A DNA stretch of 64,000 nucleotides from an uncultured Bacteroidia bacterium (GTDB lineage Bacteria; Bacteroidota; Bacteroidia; Bacteroidales; F082): contig CADCJI010000017.1 of NCBI GenBank assembly GCA_902801625.1, forward strand, positions 1 through 64,000, given 5' to 3'. A program made the position numbers and the translations under genes. Each line of letters starts with the position of its first letter. Within the stretch, counting starts at the first letter, position 1. Positions 35,914 through 45,296 of the stretch are shown one piece after another. Below the pieces are notes generated by a model that was not told where the DNA came from, made no database searches, and worked only from the letters and a program-made list of their open reading frames with translations.

Positions 35914-38900
35914 AATTGTTTTTATCAACAGTGCGCATGTACCATACGCTGAAATCAAATTGGATGGCAATGTACATTTTATTGGAACGCAAGGTGTTGG
36001 AAAATCCACTTTGTTGAGGGCAATCTTGTTTTTCTATAATGTGGAGAAAAACAAACTTGGCATCCGCACTCAATTTGGACAGAAGAGTTACGATGAGTTT
36101 TATCTGCCTTATCCCAATTCGTATATCATTTATGAGGTGTGTCGTGAGACGGGCAATTTCTTCGTGATGACATTCATTTCGAGCGGGCGAACGGCTTTTC
36201 GTATTGTGGATTGTGCGTATGATAAGCACTTTTTTGTGCAAGAAGACAACAATGTCCGCTATGAATGGGGGCGTATCAGTGAACAAATAGGCACGAAGAT
36301 ATTCAAAAGCAACATCATTCGCGGCTATGAGGAATTTCGTGACATTCTATATGGCAATAACCAAAGTCAAATTGTTGACAAAAAACTGCTCCGATTTTCA
36401 TTATTGGAAAGTCCAAAGTATCGGCAAGTTCCGTTGACCATCCAAAACATTTTCTTGAACCAGAGTTTGGAGTCGCGGGTTATCAAGGACACCATTATCG
36501 ATTCGATGGACTTTGCAGGAGATAATATTGACTTGAACCTGTATCGGGAAGAAGTGAAGAACTTCCGCCAACAATATGACGATATTTGGAAATGGTATAA
36601 AACAGAGAAAAACGGACGGGTCAAGGTCAAGGTTGAAGCGGATGCTGTCATCGAGAAATACACCCAATATGAGTACACCCGAAAGATTATCAATGAATTG
36701 TGCGCTCATCTGAATTATTCTCTTGAGCGCGATGCCAAACGGTTGCCCCAATTGGCGGAGGAAGAGTCGAAGTGCAGTCAAGAACTGTCGCGCCAAAAGA
36801 GATTGCTCGGAGAGGAGGAAGGAAAGTACAACGATGAACGTGATAAACTGAATCAAGAAGATGGTGCCTTGAAAGCATTTCTTGATCAGGCGAAAACCAA
36901 ACGGAAGCACTATGAAGACATTGGCATAGAGCGAATAATTGAAAGAATAGGAAAGGAGGGTGAACTCAAAATTCAACAGCAAAGCCTTCATCATCAGGAA
37001 GAAACATTGACGAGCAAGAACCAGAGCATTAAGTCAAAATATGATGCGTTGCAACAAGAGGCTGATAATCAGTTGCGGGAATACAAGTTGCAATCTGGGC
37101 AACAACTCAATGAGATTGAGCATCAACGTATGGATGCCTTGGCCCGTTTGCAATCGGAACTGAATGATCAGAAGGAAGAGATTAGGAGCCAATGCCAGTT
37201 GAAATTGGAAGGAAACCAAAAACAATTGGATGATGCAAAGGAAGAGAAGAATAACTTCAAACTTCAGGAACAGCGTGTAAGACAAGCAAATCCCTATCAG
37301 GAAATGATGGATGAGCAAGATAGAAAGATGACGGATTTGCAGGAACTTAGCAACCAACTCTATCGTGATTCTTCTAATAAACAGTCGGAAATCGACCGAA
37401 TTATCAATGAGGTTGCCATGAAACGTAAGGATTTGGAAACTTCTAGTGATAAGGCAATCGTTTCGTTGCAAAATAGTATTGATCAACTTTCTGCCGAAAT
37501 AGGGAAGTTGGATGACATGTTGCGCCGACAGAAAGGCTCATTGGTGGAATGGTTGGGTGAAAATATGACTGGTTGGGAGGAAAACATCGGTAAAGTCCTT
37601 GATGAGGATGCTGTGCTTTACAACACAACGCTTAACCCTCGACTCAAAGATTCATCGGACACGATTTATGGGGTTGAGATAGATATTGAAAACATAGAAA
37701 AGACCGTCAAAACTCCTGATGAAATTAATTCACAGAAAGCAGAGTTGGAACGTCAAGCGGAGTCGTTGCGAAAACAGATAATGGATGAGCAACGGCTATT
37801 AGAGGCAAATATTACTGAATTGGAGCGCAAGCCTAATGCCCGACTGAAGCAATTGAGGATTGAGAAAATGAATGTCGATGCCGAGTGCAACCAGATACCC
37901 TTGCGTATTGATAAAATTAAGAAAGAAAAGACGGACGCGGAAGAAAAGTTGAGTAATTGGCGTAATTCTGAACTTGACAAATTGCAGCAGAAATTGGGTG
38001 AGGTGGAAAAATCCATCGAAGCCATTAGAAAACAGAGGCAATTTCTTGTAGCACAACGCGACAAAGATTTGGAAAATGCACGGAGGTTATTTGACAAACA
38101 GAAGAAAGAAACAGAAGCTGCTTTTGGTCAACAAAAGGCATCCGTGAAATCTGAGATTGAAAAGAAAGAACAAGAAACATCTCGTCGCAAAAGTGAACTT
38201 CAGGCTCAAATGGATGCGGAATTGAAAGGAATGGGCGTGGATGTCGATCAGTTGGCGGAAATACGCCGACAACTTCAGACCGTGAATGATGAGTTACGGT
38301 TTATTGAAGACCATCGCCCTGACTATATCTCATGGCAGAACGATACTCGCGACTATTTTAATGTAGAGCAGAAAAAGAAGGATGAACGAAAGCAGTTACA
38401 ACAGAAAATCGACGATTTGCAAGAGAAATTCAAGAAACGCAAGCAGAACTACGAAAACAAAATTGCCGAGTTGTCAAAAGACCTTCGATTATTGCAGGAC
38501 GAGCAAAAACGACTGAAAGAAGGAATCAGCCGCGTTCAGGCGTTTATGAACACCCCTTCGTGTCCTGCTGAGTTGATGAATGTTGAAAAGATAGAAACCA
38601 TAAAGCCATTAGGTGACATCATGGACGAATTGCGTGACAATATCAGTGGTCAGCAACGTAAAATGGAAGATTTCAAGCAGGCAGTTGTTACATTCAAGAG
38701 CAATTTCTCACCACAAAACACTTTCCATTTTCGAACTGAATTCAATTCTGATGCAGACTATACGGAATTTGCCGCTGAGTTGAACGAGTTTTTGAGCAAT
38801 GCCAAGATTGAGCAATACCGTGTGCGTACAAGTCAACAATATGCCACGATTATTAAGCGTATTGCCCATGATGTGAGTGACTTGGATCGTCACAAGGCCG

Positions 38901-39562
38901 ATATTCGTTCCACCATCAACGAAATCAACCGCGATTTCCGGGAAAACAACTTTGCAGGGGTTATCAAGGAGATAGAGTTGCGTGCCGTGGAAAGCAATGA
39001 CCGACTGATGCAACAACTATTGAACATCAAGCATTTTGATGATGAACATGGCTACGACATCGGACAATTGAACCTGTTTTCGGCAGAAGACAATTTAAAT
39101 CACACAAACGAAAAAGCTGTGAATTTATTGATGACCCTCGTCGACATGATGGATGCTGAACAAAAACGAGAAAGCATCACATTGTCAGACACTTTCAAAT
39201 TGGAGTTCAAGGTCAAAGAAAACGACAATGACACCGATTGGGTGGAAAAACTCAGCAATGTGGGTTCCGACGGAACGGATGTTTTGGTGAAGGCTATGGT
39301 GAACATTATGCTTATCAACGTGTTTAAGAGGAAGATTTCCCGTAAATTTGGCGATTTCAAGTTGCATTGCATGATGGATGAGATAGGCAAGTTGCACCCT
39401 AACAATGTGGAAGGCATACTGAAGTTTGCCAATGTGCGTAACATATATCTGATCAACAGTTCACCCACGACATACAATGCTCAAGCCTATAAATATACTT
39501 ACTCGTTAAGCAAGGACGAGCAGAATAATACTGTAGTAAAAGCCTTATTGACAATCAGATGA
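35897..39562 (+). CDS. jetC: Wadjet component JetC (MukB-like SMC ATPase)
   Basis: 1221 residues. N-terminal P-loop IGTQGVGKSTLLRAILFFYN (about 33-52). Long coiled coils run from about 260 to 960 (Lys/Glu/Gln-rich heptads) with a hinge-like non-coil zone near 540-610. The C-terminal head has the signature-like SDGTDVLVKAMVNIML and the Walker B region LHCMMDEIGKLHPNN (about 1145-1190). Structural maintenance of chromosomes (SMC) proteins of this MukB-like type translocate and extrude DNA loops. A strong ribosome-binding site (GAGGAGGTG) precedes its ATG inside jetB. Confidence 0.92.
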   Translation: MRYLNKIVFINSAHVPYAEIKLDGNVHFIGTQGVGKSTLLRAILFFYNVEKNKLGIRTQFGQKSYDEFYLPYPNSYIIYEVCRETGNFFVMTFISSGRTAFRIVDCAYDKHFFVQEDNNVRYEWGRISEQIGTKIFKSNIIRGYEEFRDILYGNNQSQIVDKKLLRFSLLESPKYRQVPLTIQNIFLNQSLESRVIKDTIIDSMDFAGDNIDLNLYREEVKNFRQQYDDIWKWYKTEKNGRVKVKVEADAVIEKYTQYEYTRKIINELCAHLNYSLERDAKRLPQLAEEESKCSQELSRQKRLLGEEEGKYNDERDKLNQEDGALKAFLDQAKTKRKHYEDIGIERIIERIGKEGELKIQQQSLHHQEETLTSKNQSIKSKYDALQQEADNQLREYKLQSGQQLNEIEHQRMDALARLQSELNDQKEEIRSQCQLKLEGNQKQLDDAKEEKNNFKLQEQRVRQANPYQEMMDEQDRKMTDLQELSNQLYRDSSNKQSEIDRIINEVAMKRKDLETSSDKAIVSLQNSIDQLSAEIGKLDDMLRRQKGSLVEWLGENMTGWEENIGKVLDEDAVLYNTTLNPRLKDSSDTIYGVEIDIENIEKTVKTPDEINSQKAELERQAESLRKQIMDEQRLLEANITELERKPNARLKQLRIEKMNVDAECNQIPLRIDKIKKEKTDAEEKLSNWRNSELDKLQQKLGEVEKSIEAIRKQRQFLVAQRDKDLENARRLFDKQKKETEAAFGQQKASVKSEIEKKEQETSRRKSELQAQMDAELKGMGVDVDQLAEIRRQLQTVNDELRFIEDHRPDYISWQNDTRDYFNVEQKKKDERKQLQQKIDDLQEKFKKRKQNYENKIAELSKDLRLLQDEQKRLKEGISRVQAFMNTPSCPAELMNVEKIETIKPLGDIMDELRDNISGQQRKMEDFKQAVVTFKSNFSPQNTFHFRTEFNSDADYTEFAAELNEFLSNAKIEQYRVRTSQQYATIIKRIAHDVSDLDRHKADIRSTINEINRDFRENNFAGVIKEIELRAVESNDRLMQQLLNIKHFDDEHGYDIGQLNLFSAEDNLNHTNEKAVNLLMTLVDMMDAEQKRESITLSDTFKLEFKVKENDNDTDWVEKLSNVGSDGTDVLVKAMVNIMLINVFKRKISRKFGDFKLHCMMDEIGKLHPNNVEGILKFANVRNIYLINSSPTTYNAQAYKYTYSLSKDEQNNTVVKALLTIR

Positions 39563-40410
39563 AGAAGACCGCTGGACTAATAGAAAAATTGATTCGGCTT
39601 GCGAATGGAGAAGCCCTGCCTTCCAGCAGTTTGAAAGGCGAATGGTTTGAACAAATGCTGGCAGAGGGAATACTTGTGTCCATTACTCATGGAAGCCGCA
39701 AAAGTTTCCGCGTCGCAAATGCAGATACTTTTAGGCATTTCCTTGGTAGCCAGTATGATATTCGCGATTTGGAGCAGACCTTTGAAATGCTTTCAGAAGA
39801 AAATCCTAATAGGGCATTGCAAGTAAATGTGGTAGGAGATTCAAAATTCTTTCGGCAACGTTCATTCAGTGGCTTCCTTGTAAATAGTTATCAGCCCGTC
39901 GATGCGATACTTAATGGACAACCCATCACGATATGTCCGCCAGAAGGAAGTTTTGTTTTTGTTTCTGACTATCAACATTTTTCTGTAGCAGAAAATGTTG
40001 TGATTATAGGAATTGAAAATGCGGAGAATTTTCGCCATATCAGATGTCAAAAACAACTGTTTGCCGCATTCGAGAAAGTTTTGTTTGTGTCTCGTTATCC
40101 GCAGAATGGTGATTTGGTCCGATGGCTTCGGTCTATTCCAAATAATTATGTCCATTTCGGTGATCTTGATTTAGCGGGCATAGCCATTTATCAAAACGAG
40201 TTTTATAGGCATTTGGGAGAACGCTCGTCTTTCTTAATTCCAGAAGATTATGAAGAACGTATATCTTCAGGAAATAGAGAACGTTACGACAAACAATTGC
40301 CTCAATATGGAAAAATGAAAATCCAAGACCAGAGAATTGCTTCTGTTTTGTCGTGTATTCATCGCTACCATAGGGGATACGATCAAGAAGGTTTTATTGT
40401 GAAGAATTAA
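39559..40410 (+). CDS. jetD: Wadjet component JetD (Toprim nuclease), short form
   Basis: 283 residues, clearly shorter than typical JetD proteins of about 380-420. A small helical N-terminus (about 1-80) is followed by a Toprim-type region. The metal Glu motif VVIIGIENAENFRHI (about 148-162) and the Asp pair YVHFGDLDLAGIAIYQNEF (about 195-213) match the topoisomerase VI A-like JetD catalytic centre. The gene overlaps jetC by 4 nt (ATGA). It should make the DNA cut after JetABC has extruded a plasmid. The reduced N-terminal part may mark a distinct Wadjet subtype. Confidence 0.85.
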   Translation: MKKTAGLIEKLIRLANGEALPSSSLKGEWFEQMLAEGILVSITHGSRKSFRVANADTFRHFLGSQYDIRDLEQTFEMLSEENPNRALQVNVVGDSKFFRQRSFSGFLVNSYQPVDAILNGQPITICPPEGSFVFVSDYQHFSVAENVVIIGIENAENFRHIRCQKQLFAAFEKVLFVSRYPQNGDLVRWLRSIPNNYVHFGDLDLAGIAIYQNEFYRHLGERSSFLIPEDYEERISSGNRERYDKQLPQYGKMKIQDQRIASVLSCIHRYHRGYDQEGFIVKN

Positions 40411-40924
40411 GTGTGAGAGTATTCAAGAAAATAGATGTTTTATCGTCGGTTTAGGTTTGGTTTTTTCCGAGGTGGGCTAATCTTCAATGTCATTCAAGTT
40501 GACAAATCCCAATGCTTTTTTGAGTCCTGAAAGGACAATCCTACCACACCCCGATATGCAATGTCGGGTCTTTATATTGAGGCAGGCGAATTCCAGTATG
40601 CCGCAGCCATAGATGCCCGCCGTCGCACAAGCCAGCGTGGGCATGACATGGCTGCTTGGCTATGAGAGAATGGGAACGCCTAAGACCAACCGGGTTGGGT
40701 GCGCAGGCCCGGCCGACATGGCGGGGAAGCGCCCGCTTTGTGGGTGGGGACCGATGATGTCGGCCTTGATTCTTTAGCTTCGCTGATTTTGCTTTGCCTC
40801 AGCATAGCCCGAACAAGCTCGGCTCTGCGTTCGGCTTGCGCAAAATTGGCCCCTTCTTATCAAGAAGAAAGGGCGAAAATAAATGGCCGCAGCCATAGAT
40901 GCCCGCCGCCGCACAGGCCAGTGA
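40411..40924. repeat. Repeat-rich non-coding spacer bordered by 38-nt direct repeats
   Basis: A REP-like hairpin GTCCT-GAA-AGGAC (40524-40536) is followed by CCGATATGCAATGTCGG. Then two near-identical 38-nt direct repeats (GCCGCAGCCATAGATGCCC...) at 40600-40637 and 40886-40923 bracket 248 nt of GC-rich sequence. That segment contains the common dispersed Bacteroidales element with AGCCCGAAC...GTTCGGCT ends (about 40804-40838). Open frames here encode the typical spurious LSIARTSSALRSACA peptide and are not accepted as genes. The second repeat abuts the stop codon of the next gene. Confidence 0.6.
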
Positions 40925-42034
40925 CTAAAAAATGGTCTTCCCTGAGCGTTGAAGGCGTGACTCAAGAGGAGTCTTTGCCGTGGAAAGATTGGAAGTGTGG
41001 ACTTCGGTTTGTTGACCATCGATGTCGAACTGAAGTGTAGCACCGTCGGCGCGTACGTCCATGGTAACTGGTGCACCCATCACGAGGGGCAAGTTGATGT
41101 CATCATGTCCAGCTGGAAAGCCGCACATGACGGGAATGTTGTAAGCCGTAAGATAGGAATGGAGCATTGCTTCGACGCTTTCGTATTCGAATTCGTCGCC
41201 GCAGCTGACAAACGATCCAAGGATGACCCCATTGCAACGGTCGAGTACGCCGTTCATGGCAAGGATGTTGAACTGCCGGTCGATGTTGTGCATCGATTCT
41301 CCTACCTCCTCGATAAAAAGAATGATGTCTTCAGCTTGGGTGGCATCGGCTTGAGTGCCGAGGTTAGGAGCGAAGGTACAAAGGTTGCCGCCAACTAACA
41401 CGCCTTTGGCCTGTCCAATGATGTTCTGCGGGTGTGCTGGTAGTTCATAACGCGGCACTTGGCCCATTAGCAAGTCGCGCATCTGGGTGCTGGTAGCATC
41501 CGTACCACCAGCGGCAAGAAACGAGCTCATCGTTCCGTGTATGCTCATCACTCCGGCACGGCTTTCTAAACCGTGCAGCGTGGTGATGTCGCTAAAGCCC
41601 ACAAGCCATTTTGGATTTGCCTTGAAATCGTTGTAGGTCAACTGGTTGATGAGTTGAATAGTACCATATCCGCCACGGTTGCAGATGATGGCTTTAATGC
41701 CGTGTCGGTTGAGAGCCCAACGCAGGTCGCTGACGCGCTCCTCGACGGTGCCGGCATATTTGCCTTGGTATATCTTGCCCACATTGGGACCAATTATAGG
41801 TGTCAGTCCCCAACTGCGTAACACTTCCGCGGTGCGCTCAACATTTTCCATTGGGGTAAAGTACGATGGTGAGATAAGTGCCACCGTGTCGCCCTCCATC
41901 AGATAGGAGGGTTTCTCACATTGTAGTTTTATTGTCTCATTCTCGGGGTTGTTCGTCTCCTTTTTGCACGATGTCATAACACCGCAGAGAATAAGGATGG
42001 CGGCGAGCATCCAGCGTGTAGTCAGATTCTTCAT
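40925..42034 (-). CDS. LD-carboxypeptidase-like lipoprotein (peptidase S66 family)
   Basis: 369 residues. Lipoprotein signal with lipobox VMTSC (Cys at about 23). The S66 (MccF/LdcA) fold is visible: DTVALISPSYFTP, YAGTVEERVSDLRWAL, IICNRGGYGTIQLINQL, WLVGFSDITTLHGL (Ser nucleophile region) and GVLVGGNLCTFAPNLGTQ. LdcA enzymes trim L,D bonds of muropeptides during cell-wall recycling, while MccF-like relatives cleave antibiotic amides. Its location at the membrane suggests periplasmic murein turnover. The last codons lie next to a dispersed repeat. Confidence 0.88.
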   Translation of the reverse strand: MKNLTTRWMLAAILILCGVMTSCKKETNNPENETIKLQCEKPSYLMEGDTVALISPSYFTPMENVERTAEVLRSWGLTPIIGPNVGKIYQGKYAGTVEERVSDLRWALNRHGIKAIICNRGGYGTIQLINQLTYNDFKANPKWLVGFSDITTLHGLESRAGVMSIHGTMSSFLAAGGTDATSTQMRDLLMGQVPRYELPAHPQNIIGQAKGVLVGGNLCTFAPNLGTQADATQAEDIILFIEEVGESMHNIDRQFNILAMNGVLDRCNGVILGSFVSCGDEFEYESVEAMLHSYLTAYNIPVMCGFPAGHDDINLPLVMGAPVTMDVRADGATLQFDIDGQQTEVHTSNLSTAKTPLESRLQRSGKTIF

Positions 42035-42139
42035 ATTATTATAAGCTAAATTGACAATAAAAGGAGTTGCGAACCATCGTAACTCCTTTGCTTTTTATAG
42101 TATTTTCGGCACTTTTCTTCTTGTGAGATGTTGTCTCTC

Positions 42140-43390
42140 TTACCACTCCACAGCCATGCGTTGCACCGGCATGGTCATGCATCGGGCACCACCGCCACCG
42201 CGCGAGAGCTCGTTGCCCTCGAAGGCGACGATGCACTTCTTCACATTGTCAAGGTTGACTCTGTTGTTGGCCACATCGGCAGCCGTGACGATGTTGAAGC
42301 CCGCTTTGTTCAAGGCCTCCAAGGTGTGTTGGTTACGGCCATAGCCGATGAACTTGCCGGGTTCGAGGCAGAAGAAGTTGCAGCCGCTGTGCCATTGCTC
42401 ACGGGCAGCCCAGTCATTGTTGCGGTTTCCGCAATACACAGGTTCCAAGTCGATGCCGATTTCTTTCAAGCCAGCCAACAGGTCTGTGACCTCCTTGCCG
42501 ATGGCTTTCTGTCCGTCGACGGTGATATGGAAGGTCTTGTACTTGCTGTTCATGATGACGGGCTCGTAGATCATGCAACGGTCGACATCGAGCATGGTGA
42601 ACACCATGTCGAGATGGATGAACGACTCGGGCTCCAAAGGCAGTTCCTGGAAGATGAGGTGCTTCACACCGGGCTTGGTCTTCAGATGCTCGACCAAGGC
42701 TTCCACGCCGTGCATGTTGGTGCGCGAGCCTAAGCCGCAGATCACCACATCGTCGCGGATGATTTGCACATCGCCGCCTTCCACCGTACCTTCGCCGTGG
42801 ATGTCGTAGCTCAACACGGGGTTGACCACCTTGGTGTCGAACAATGGATGCAGGTTGTAAATGCTGTTCAGGATCAGGCACTCGCGTGAACGCACCGTCG
42901 TGGCCATGTTGCTGATCATGATGTTGTCGAACATGGTGAACGACGCATCGCGCATGAAGAACAGGTTCGGAATTGGCAGCAGGGCGTACGGATCCTTGTT
43001 GATGAAGGTGACATCCTCCAAACGGACGCCTTCAATCAGCTGGCGTGAGAGCTCTTCGGCAGGAAGCGTTTTCAGGTAAGGCGCGAGGAAACCTTTGTCT
43101 TCGGTTTTGCACACACGGTCGACCATGGCGTTCTTGACACTATCCATTTGCAGGATGTCGGTCAATAAGTCACCAATCTCGTGGACTTCGGCCACTTTTT
43201 GCAACACTCTCTTGAAATAGCTGTATTCTTTTTGCGCCACTTGCATGTTCAAGATGTCGCTGAACAGGAAGGTGTGCGCGTTTTCCGGGGTTACTTTTTC
43301 CAGTTCCGGGCCTGGAGTATGTACTAGAACATGTTGGAGTTTTCCAATTTCTGAGTTGACACTGACTTTGATTCCTTCTTGTGAATCCAT
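42140..43390 (-). CDS. arcA: Arginine deiminase
   Basis: 416 residues from the ATG at 43390; a longer reading is excluded because the promoter (43451-43481) lies within it. Guanidino-modifying motifs are present: VLVHTPGPELEKVTPEN, FMRDASFTMFDNIMI, VEGGDVQIIRDDVVI, HLDMVFTMLD (catalytic His/Asp) and the nucleophile Cys404 in GGGGARCMTMP. It converts arginine to citrulline and ammonia, the first step of the energy-yielding ADI pathway. Other arc genes are not next to it. Confidence 0.97.
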   Translation of the reverse strand: MDSQEGIKVSVNSEIGKLQHVLVHTPGPELEKVTPENAHTFLFSDILNMQVAQKEYSYFKRVLQKVAEVHEIGDLLTDILQMDSVKNAMVDRVCKTEDKGFLAPYLKTLPAEELSRQLIEGVRLEDVTFINKDPYALLPIPNLFFMRDASFTMFDNIMISNMATTVRSRECLILNSIYNLHPLFDTKVVNPVLSYDIHGEGTVEGGDVQIIRDDVVICGLGSRTNMHGVEALVEHLKTKPGVKHLIFQELPLEPESFIHLDMVFTMLDVDRCMIYEPVIMNSKYKTFHITVDGQKAIGKEVTDLLAGLKEIGIDLEPVYCGNRNNDWAAREQWHSGCNFFCLEPGKFIGYGRNQHTLEALNKAGFNIVTAADVANNRVNLDNVKKCIVAFEGNELSRGGGGARCMTMPVQRMAVEW

Positions 43391-43450
43391 AAAAACCGTT
43401 TTGGTGAAACAATAAGAGCAGGGCTTAGCCACTTGCTCCAAAGATGGGTG

Positions 43451-43481
43451 CAAAAATAGGGAAAATCTCGGAAAGGCCAAA
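43451..43481 (-). promoter_or_regulatory. Bacteroidetes promoter for arcA
   Basis: On the minus strand TTTG (43478-43481), 19 nt, TATTTTTG (43451-43458). It sets the transcript start about 55 nt before the ATG at 43390. Confidence 0.7.
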
Positions 43482-43534
43482 GAAAAAAGATGAAAAACAG
43501 GTCGGATTTCTGTCTGTCAGCTTACAATCTGCTG

Positions 43535-44317
43535 TCAATCATTGGATAGGGCAACATCTTCATCCATGTTGTAGGCCCTGAATTGCAACTTCTCAGGCTG
43601 TTTGATGTTGAGGTATAGTTCCTCGCAATCTTCCGTGCCCCATTTTCCAACCAACGAGGTTTCTTGGGTCAATGTTTTGAGTTCGTTGAGGAAGTCCTTG
43701 CGGGAAATGGAGTAGGCCCCGAGACTCATCAGATGCTCTGTTTCCTGTTGGCAGTCAATGAGTTTAAAGTCGTGTGCCTGCAAAAACTGATGTAAATGAT
43801 AAAATGCCACTTTCGATGCGTCTGTGACCGTATGAAACATCGACTCGCCGAAAAACGCCTTGCCGATGGCGATGCCATACAATCCTCCTACTAGCTCGCC
43901 GTCTTGATAACTCTCAAAGGAATGGGCGATGCCCAAGTCGTGCAGTTCGCAGTAGGCATCCACCATCTCATCTTGGATCCAGGTACCGTCTTGGTCCTTG
44001 CGTGGGGTTTCTGCGCAATGCAGCATCACCTCGCGGAAGTTGGTGTCCATCCTCACCTCGAACTTTCCCGACCGCAAAGTGCGTCGTAACGATTTGCTCA
44101 CTCTCATTTCGCCGGGACGAATGATGAGGCGTGGGTCGAGCGACCACCAAAGCAAGGGCTCGTCTTCGTTGTACCAAGGGAAGATGCCATTGGCGTAGGC
44201 CACCACAAGACGCTGGGGCGAGAGGTCGCCGCCAAAGGCCAGCAAGCCGTCCTTGTTAGCACGGTCGGCAGGCGGAAAAAAGCAGTCGTCGTCGTTGAGT
44301 TGGTACAAAATGTTCAT
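43535..44317 (-). CDS. aat: Leucyl/phenylalanyl-tRNA-protein transferase
   Basis: 260 residues from the ATG at 44317. A TTG seven codons upstream would overlap the -7 box (44336-44343) and is rejected. Signature parts: DGLLAFGGDLSPQRLVVAYANGIFPWY, PLLWWSLDPRLII, TWIQDEMVDAYCELHDLGIAHSFE and GESMFHTVTDASKVAFYHL. The enzyme transfers Leu or Phe from tRNA to proteins with N-terminal Arg/Lys, marking them for ClpS/ClpAP degradation. Confidence 0.96.
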   Translation of the reverse strand: MNILYQLNDDDCFFPPADRANKDGLLAFGGDLSPQRLVVAYANGIFPWYNEDEPLLWWSLDPRLIIRPGEMRVSKSLRRTLRSGKFEVRMDTNFREVMLHCAETPRKDQDGTWIQDEMVDAYCELHDLGIAHSFESYQDGELVGGLYGIAIGKAFFGESMFHTVTDASKVAFYHLHQFLQAHDFKLIDCQQETEHLMSLGAYSISRKDFLNELKTLTQETSLVGKWGTEDCEELYLNIKQPEKLQFRAYNMDEDVALSND

Positions 44318-44335
44318 ATCGGTGAAATCGAGGCG

Positions 44336-44343
44336 CAAAAATA
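44336..44343 (-). promoter_or_regulatory. Probable -7 box for aat
   Basis: TATTTTTG on the minus strand, 18 nt before the ATG at 44317. Confidence 0.5.
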
Positions 44344-44398
44344 GGAAATTTTGCTTTGGAGGGCTGTCATATTATGGCAGCCGTACATTAAATTTCCG

Positions 44399-44406
44399 TA
44401 TTTTTG
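44399..44406 (+). promoter_or_regulatory. Probable -7 box for truA
   Basis: TATTTTTG on the plus strand, 17 nt before the ATG at 44424; divergent from the aat promoter. Confidence 0.5.
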
Positions 44407-44423
44407 CACGATTTAACAGATAG

Positions 44424-45296
44424 ATGCCTCGTTATTTCATCCATATGGCCTACAACGGCAGCCGCTACCACGGTTACCAGATTCAGCCGCACTCCGACAG
44501 CGTGCAGGCAACGGTGGAGCAATGCCTGAGCCTCAAGTTGGGGCAGACGGTTTCCATCACGGGCTGTGGCAGGACGGATACGGGTGTCCACGCAAGGAAT
44601 TATTATGCCCATTTCGACCTGGACAATGAAATCGCTGACGCGGAATCCTTGGCGCATCAGATGAACGCCTTTCTTCCCGAGGACATTGTCATCTATCGGA
44701 TTTGGCAGGTCGCGCCCGAAATGCATGCCCGTTTCGATGCCGTGTCGCGCACCTATCATTATTATATCACGCGCACGAAGAACCCTTTCCATACCGATGA
44801 TGCCTATTTCCTTTATGGTGACTTGGACATTGCCAGGATGCAGGAAGCCGCCAATATCCTATTTGAATACGAGGACTTTACGAGTTTCTCGAAGGTCCAT
44901 ACTCAGGTGAAGACCAACAACTGCAAGATCATGGAGGCTTGCTGGTTTGAGCAGGACGGTTTGCTGGTGTTCCGTATCAAGGCCGACCGTTTCTTGCGTA
45001 ACATGGTGCGTGCCATCGTCGGCACCTTGTTGGAGATAGGGAAGGGGCGTATGACCTTGGAAGAGTTCCGCGCCGTCATCGAGCGCAAGGACCGCTGCGA
45101 AGCCGGCACTTCGGTGCCTGCGCATGCGTTGTTCCTTGAAGAAGTGGAATACCGTCAAATGGATTCCCCTCCGGGGAATGGAAAGAACATCAGGTCTGAA
45201 TGCGGCGGAGGAAACGGTTTTCAATTTGTAAGTTCTTCAACCGCCGCAGGTCAACAAAAACTTAAACCGCCATTCCCCGCAGGGGAATCTCTTTAA
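44424..45296 (+). CDS. truA: tRNA pseudouridine synthase A with repeat-derived tail
   Basis: 290 residues. TruA motifs: YFIHMAYNGSRYHGYQIQP; catalytic Asp in GCGRTDTGVHARNYYAHFD; AVSRTYHYYITR; FLRNMVRAIVGTLLEIGKGRM. The normal fold ends near residue 245 (ALFLEEVEYR). The last 45 residues (rich in Gly, Ser, Pro) are encoded by an inverted-repeat element at 45163-45288 and end in the heptamer repeat, so they are probably not functional. TruA makes pseudouridine at positions 38-40 of the tRNA anticodon stem-loop. Confidence 0.95.
   Translation: MPRYFIHMAYNGSRYHGYQIQPHSDSVQATVEQCLSLKLGQTVSITGCGRTDTGVHARNYYAHFDLDNEIADAESLAHQMNAFLPEDIVIYRIWQVAPEMHARFDAVSRTYHYYITRTKNPFHTDDAYFLYGDLDIARMQEAANILFEYEDFTSFSKVHTQVKTNNCKIMEACWFEQDGLLVFRIKADRFLRNMVRAIVGTLLEIGKGRMTLEEFRAVIERKDRCEAGTSVPAHALFLEEVEYRQMDSPPGNGKNIRSECGGGNGFQFVSSSTAAGQQKLKPPFPAGESL
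45163..45288. repeat. Hairpin-bounded element inside the 3' end of truA
   Basis: Two like hairpins, ATTCCCC-TCC-GGGGAAT (45163-45179) and ATTCCCC-GCA-GGGGAAT (45272-45288), bound a 92-nt core that contains the inverted pair TGCGGCGG (45201-45208) and CCGCCGCA (45241-45248). It resembles a mosaic REP/MITE unit. Confidence 0.65.

Noticed and set aside
40699-41040. Open frame with LSIARTSSALRSACA
   Set aside because: This peptide comes from a common dispersed Bacteroidales repeat and the frame runs into the complement of the LD-carboxypeptidase gene.
44318-44338. TTG start for aat seven codons earlier
   Set aside because: It overlaps the TATTTTTG promoter box, so it would not be on the transcript.
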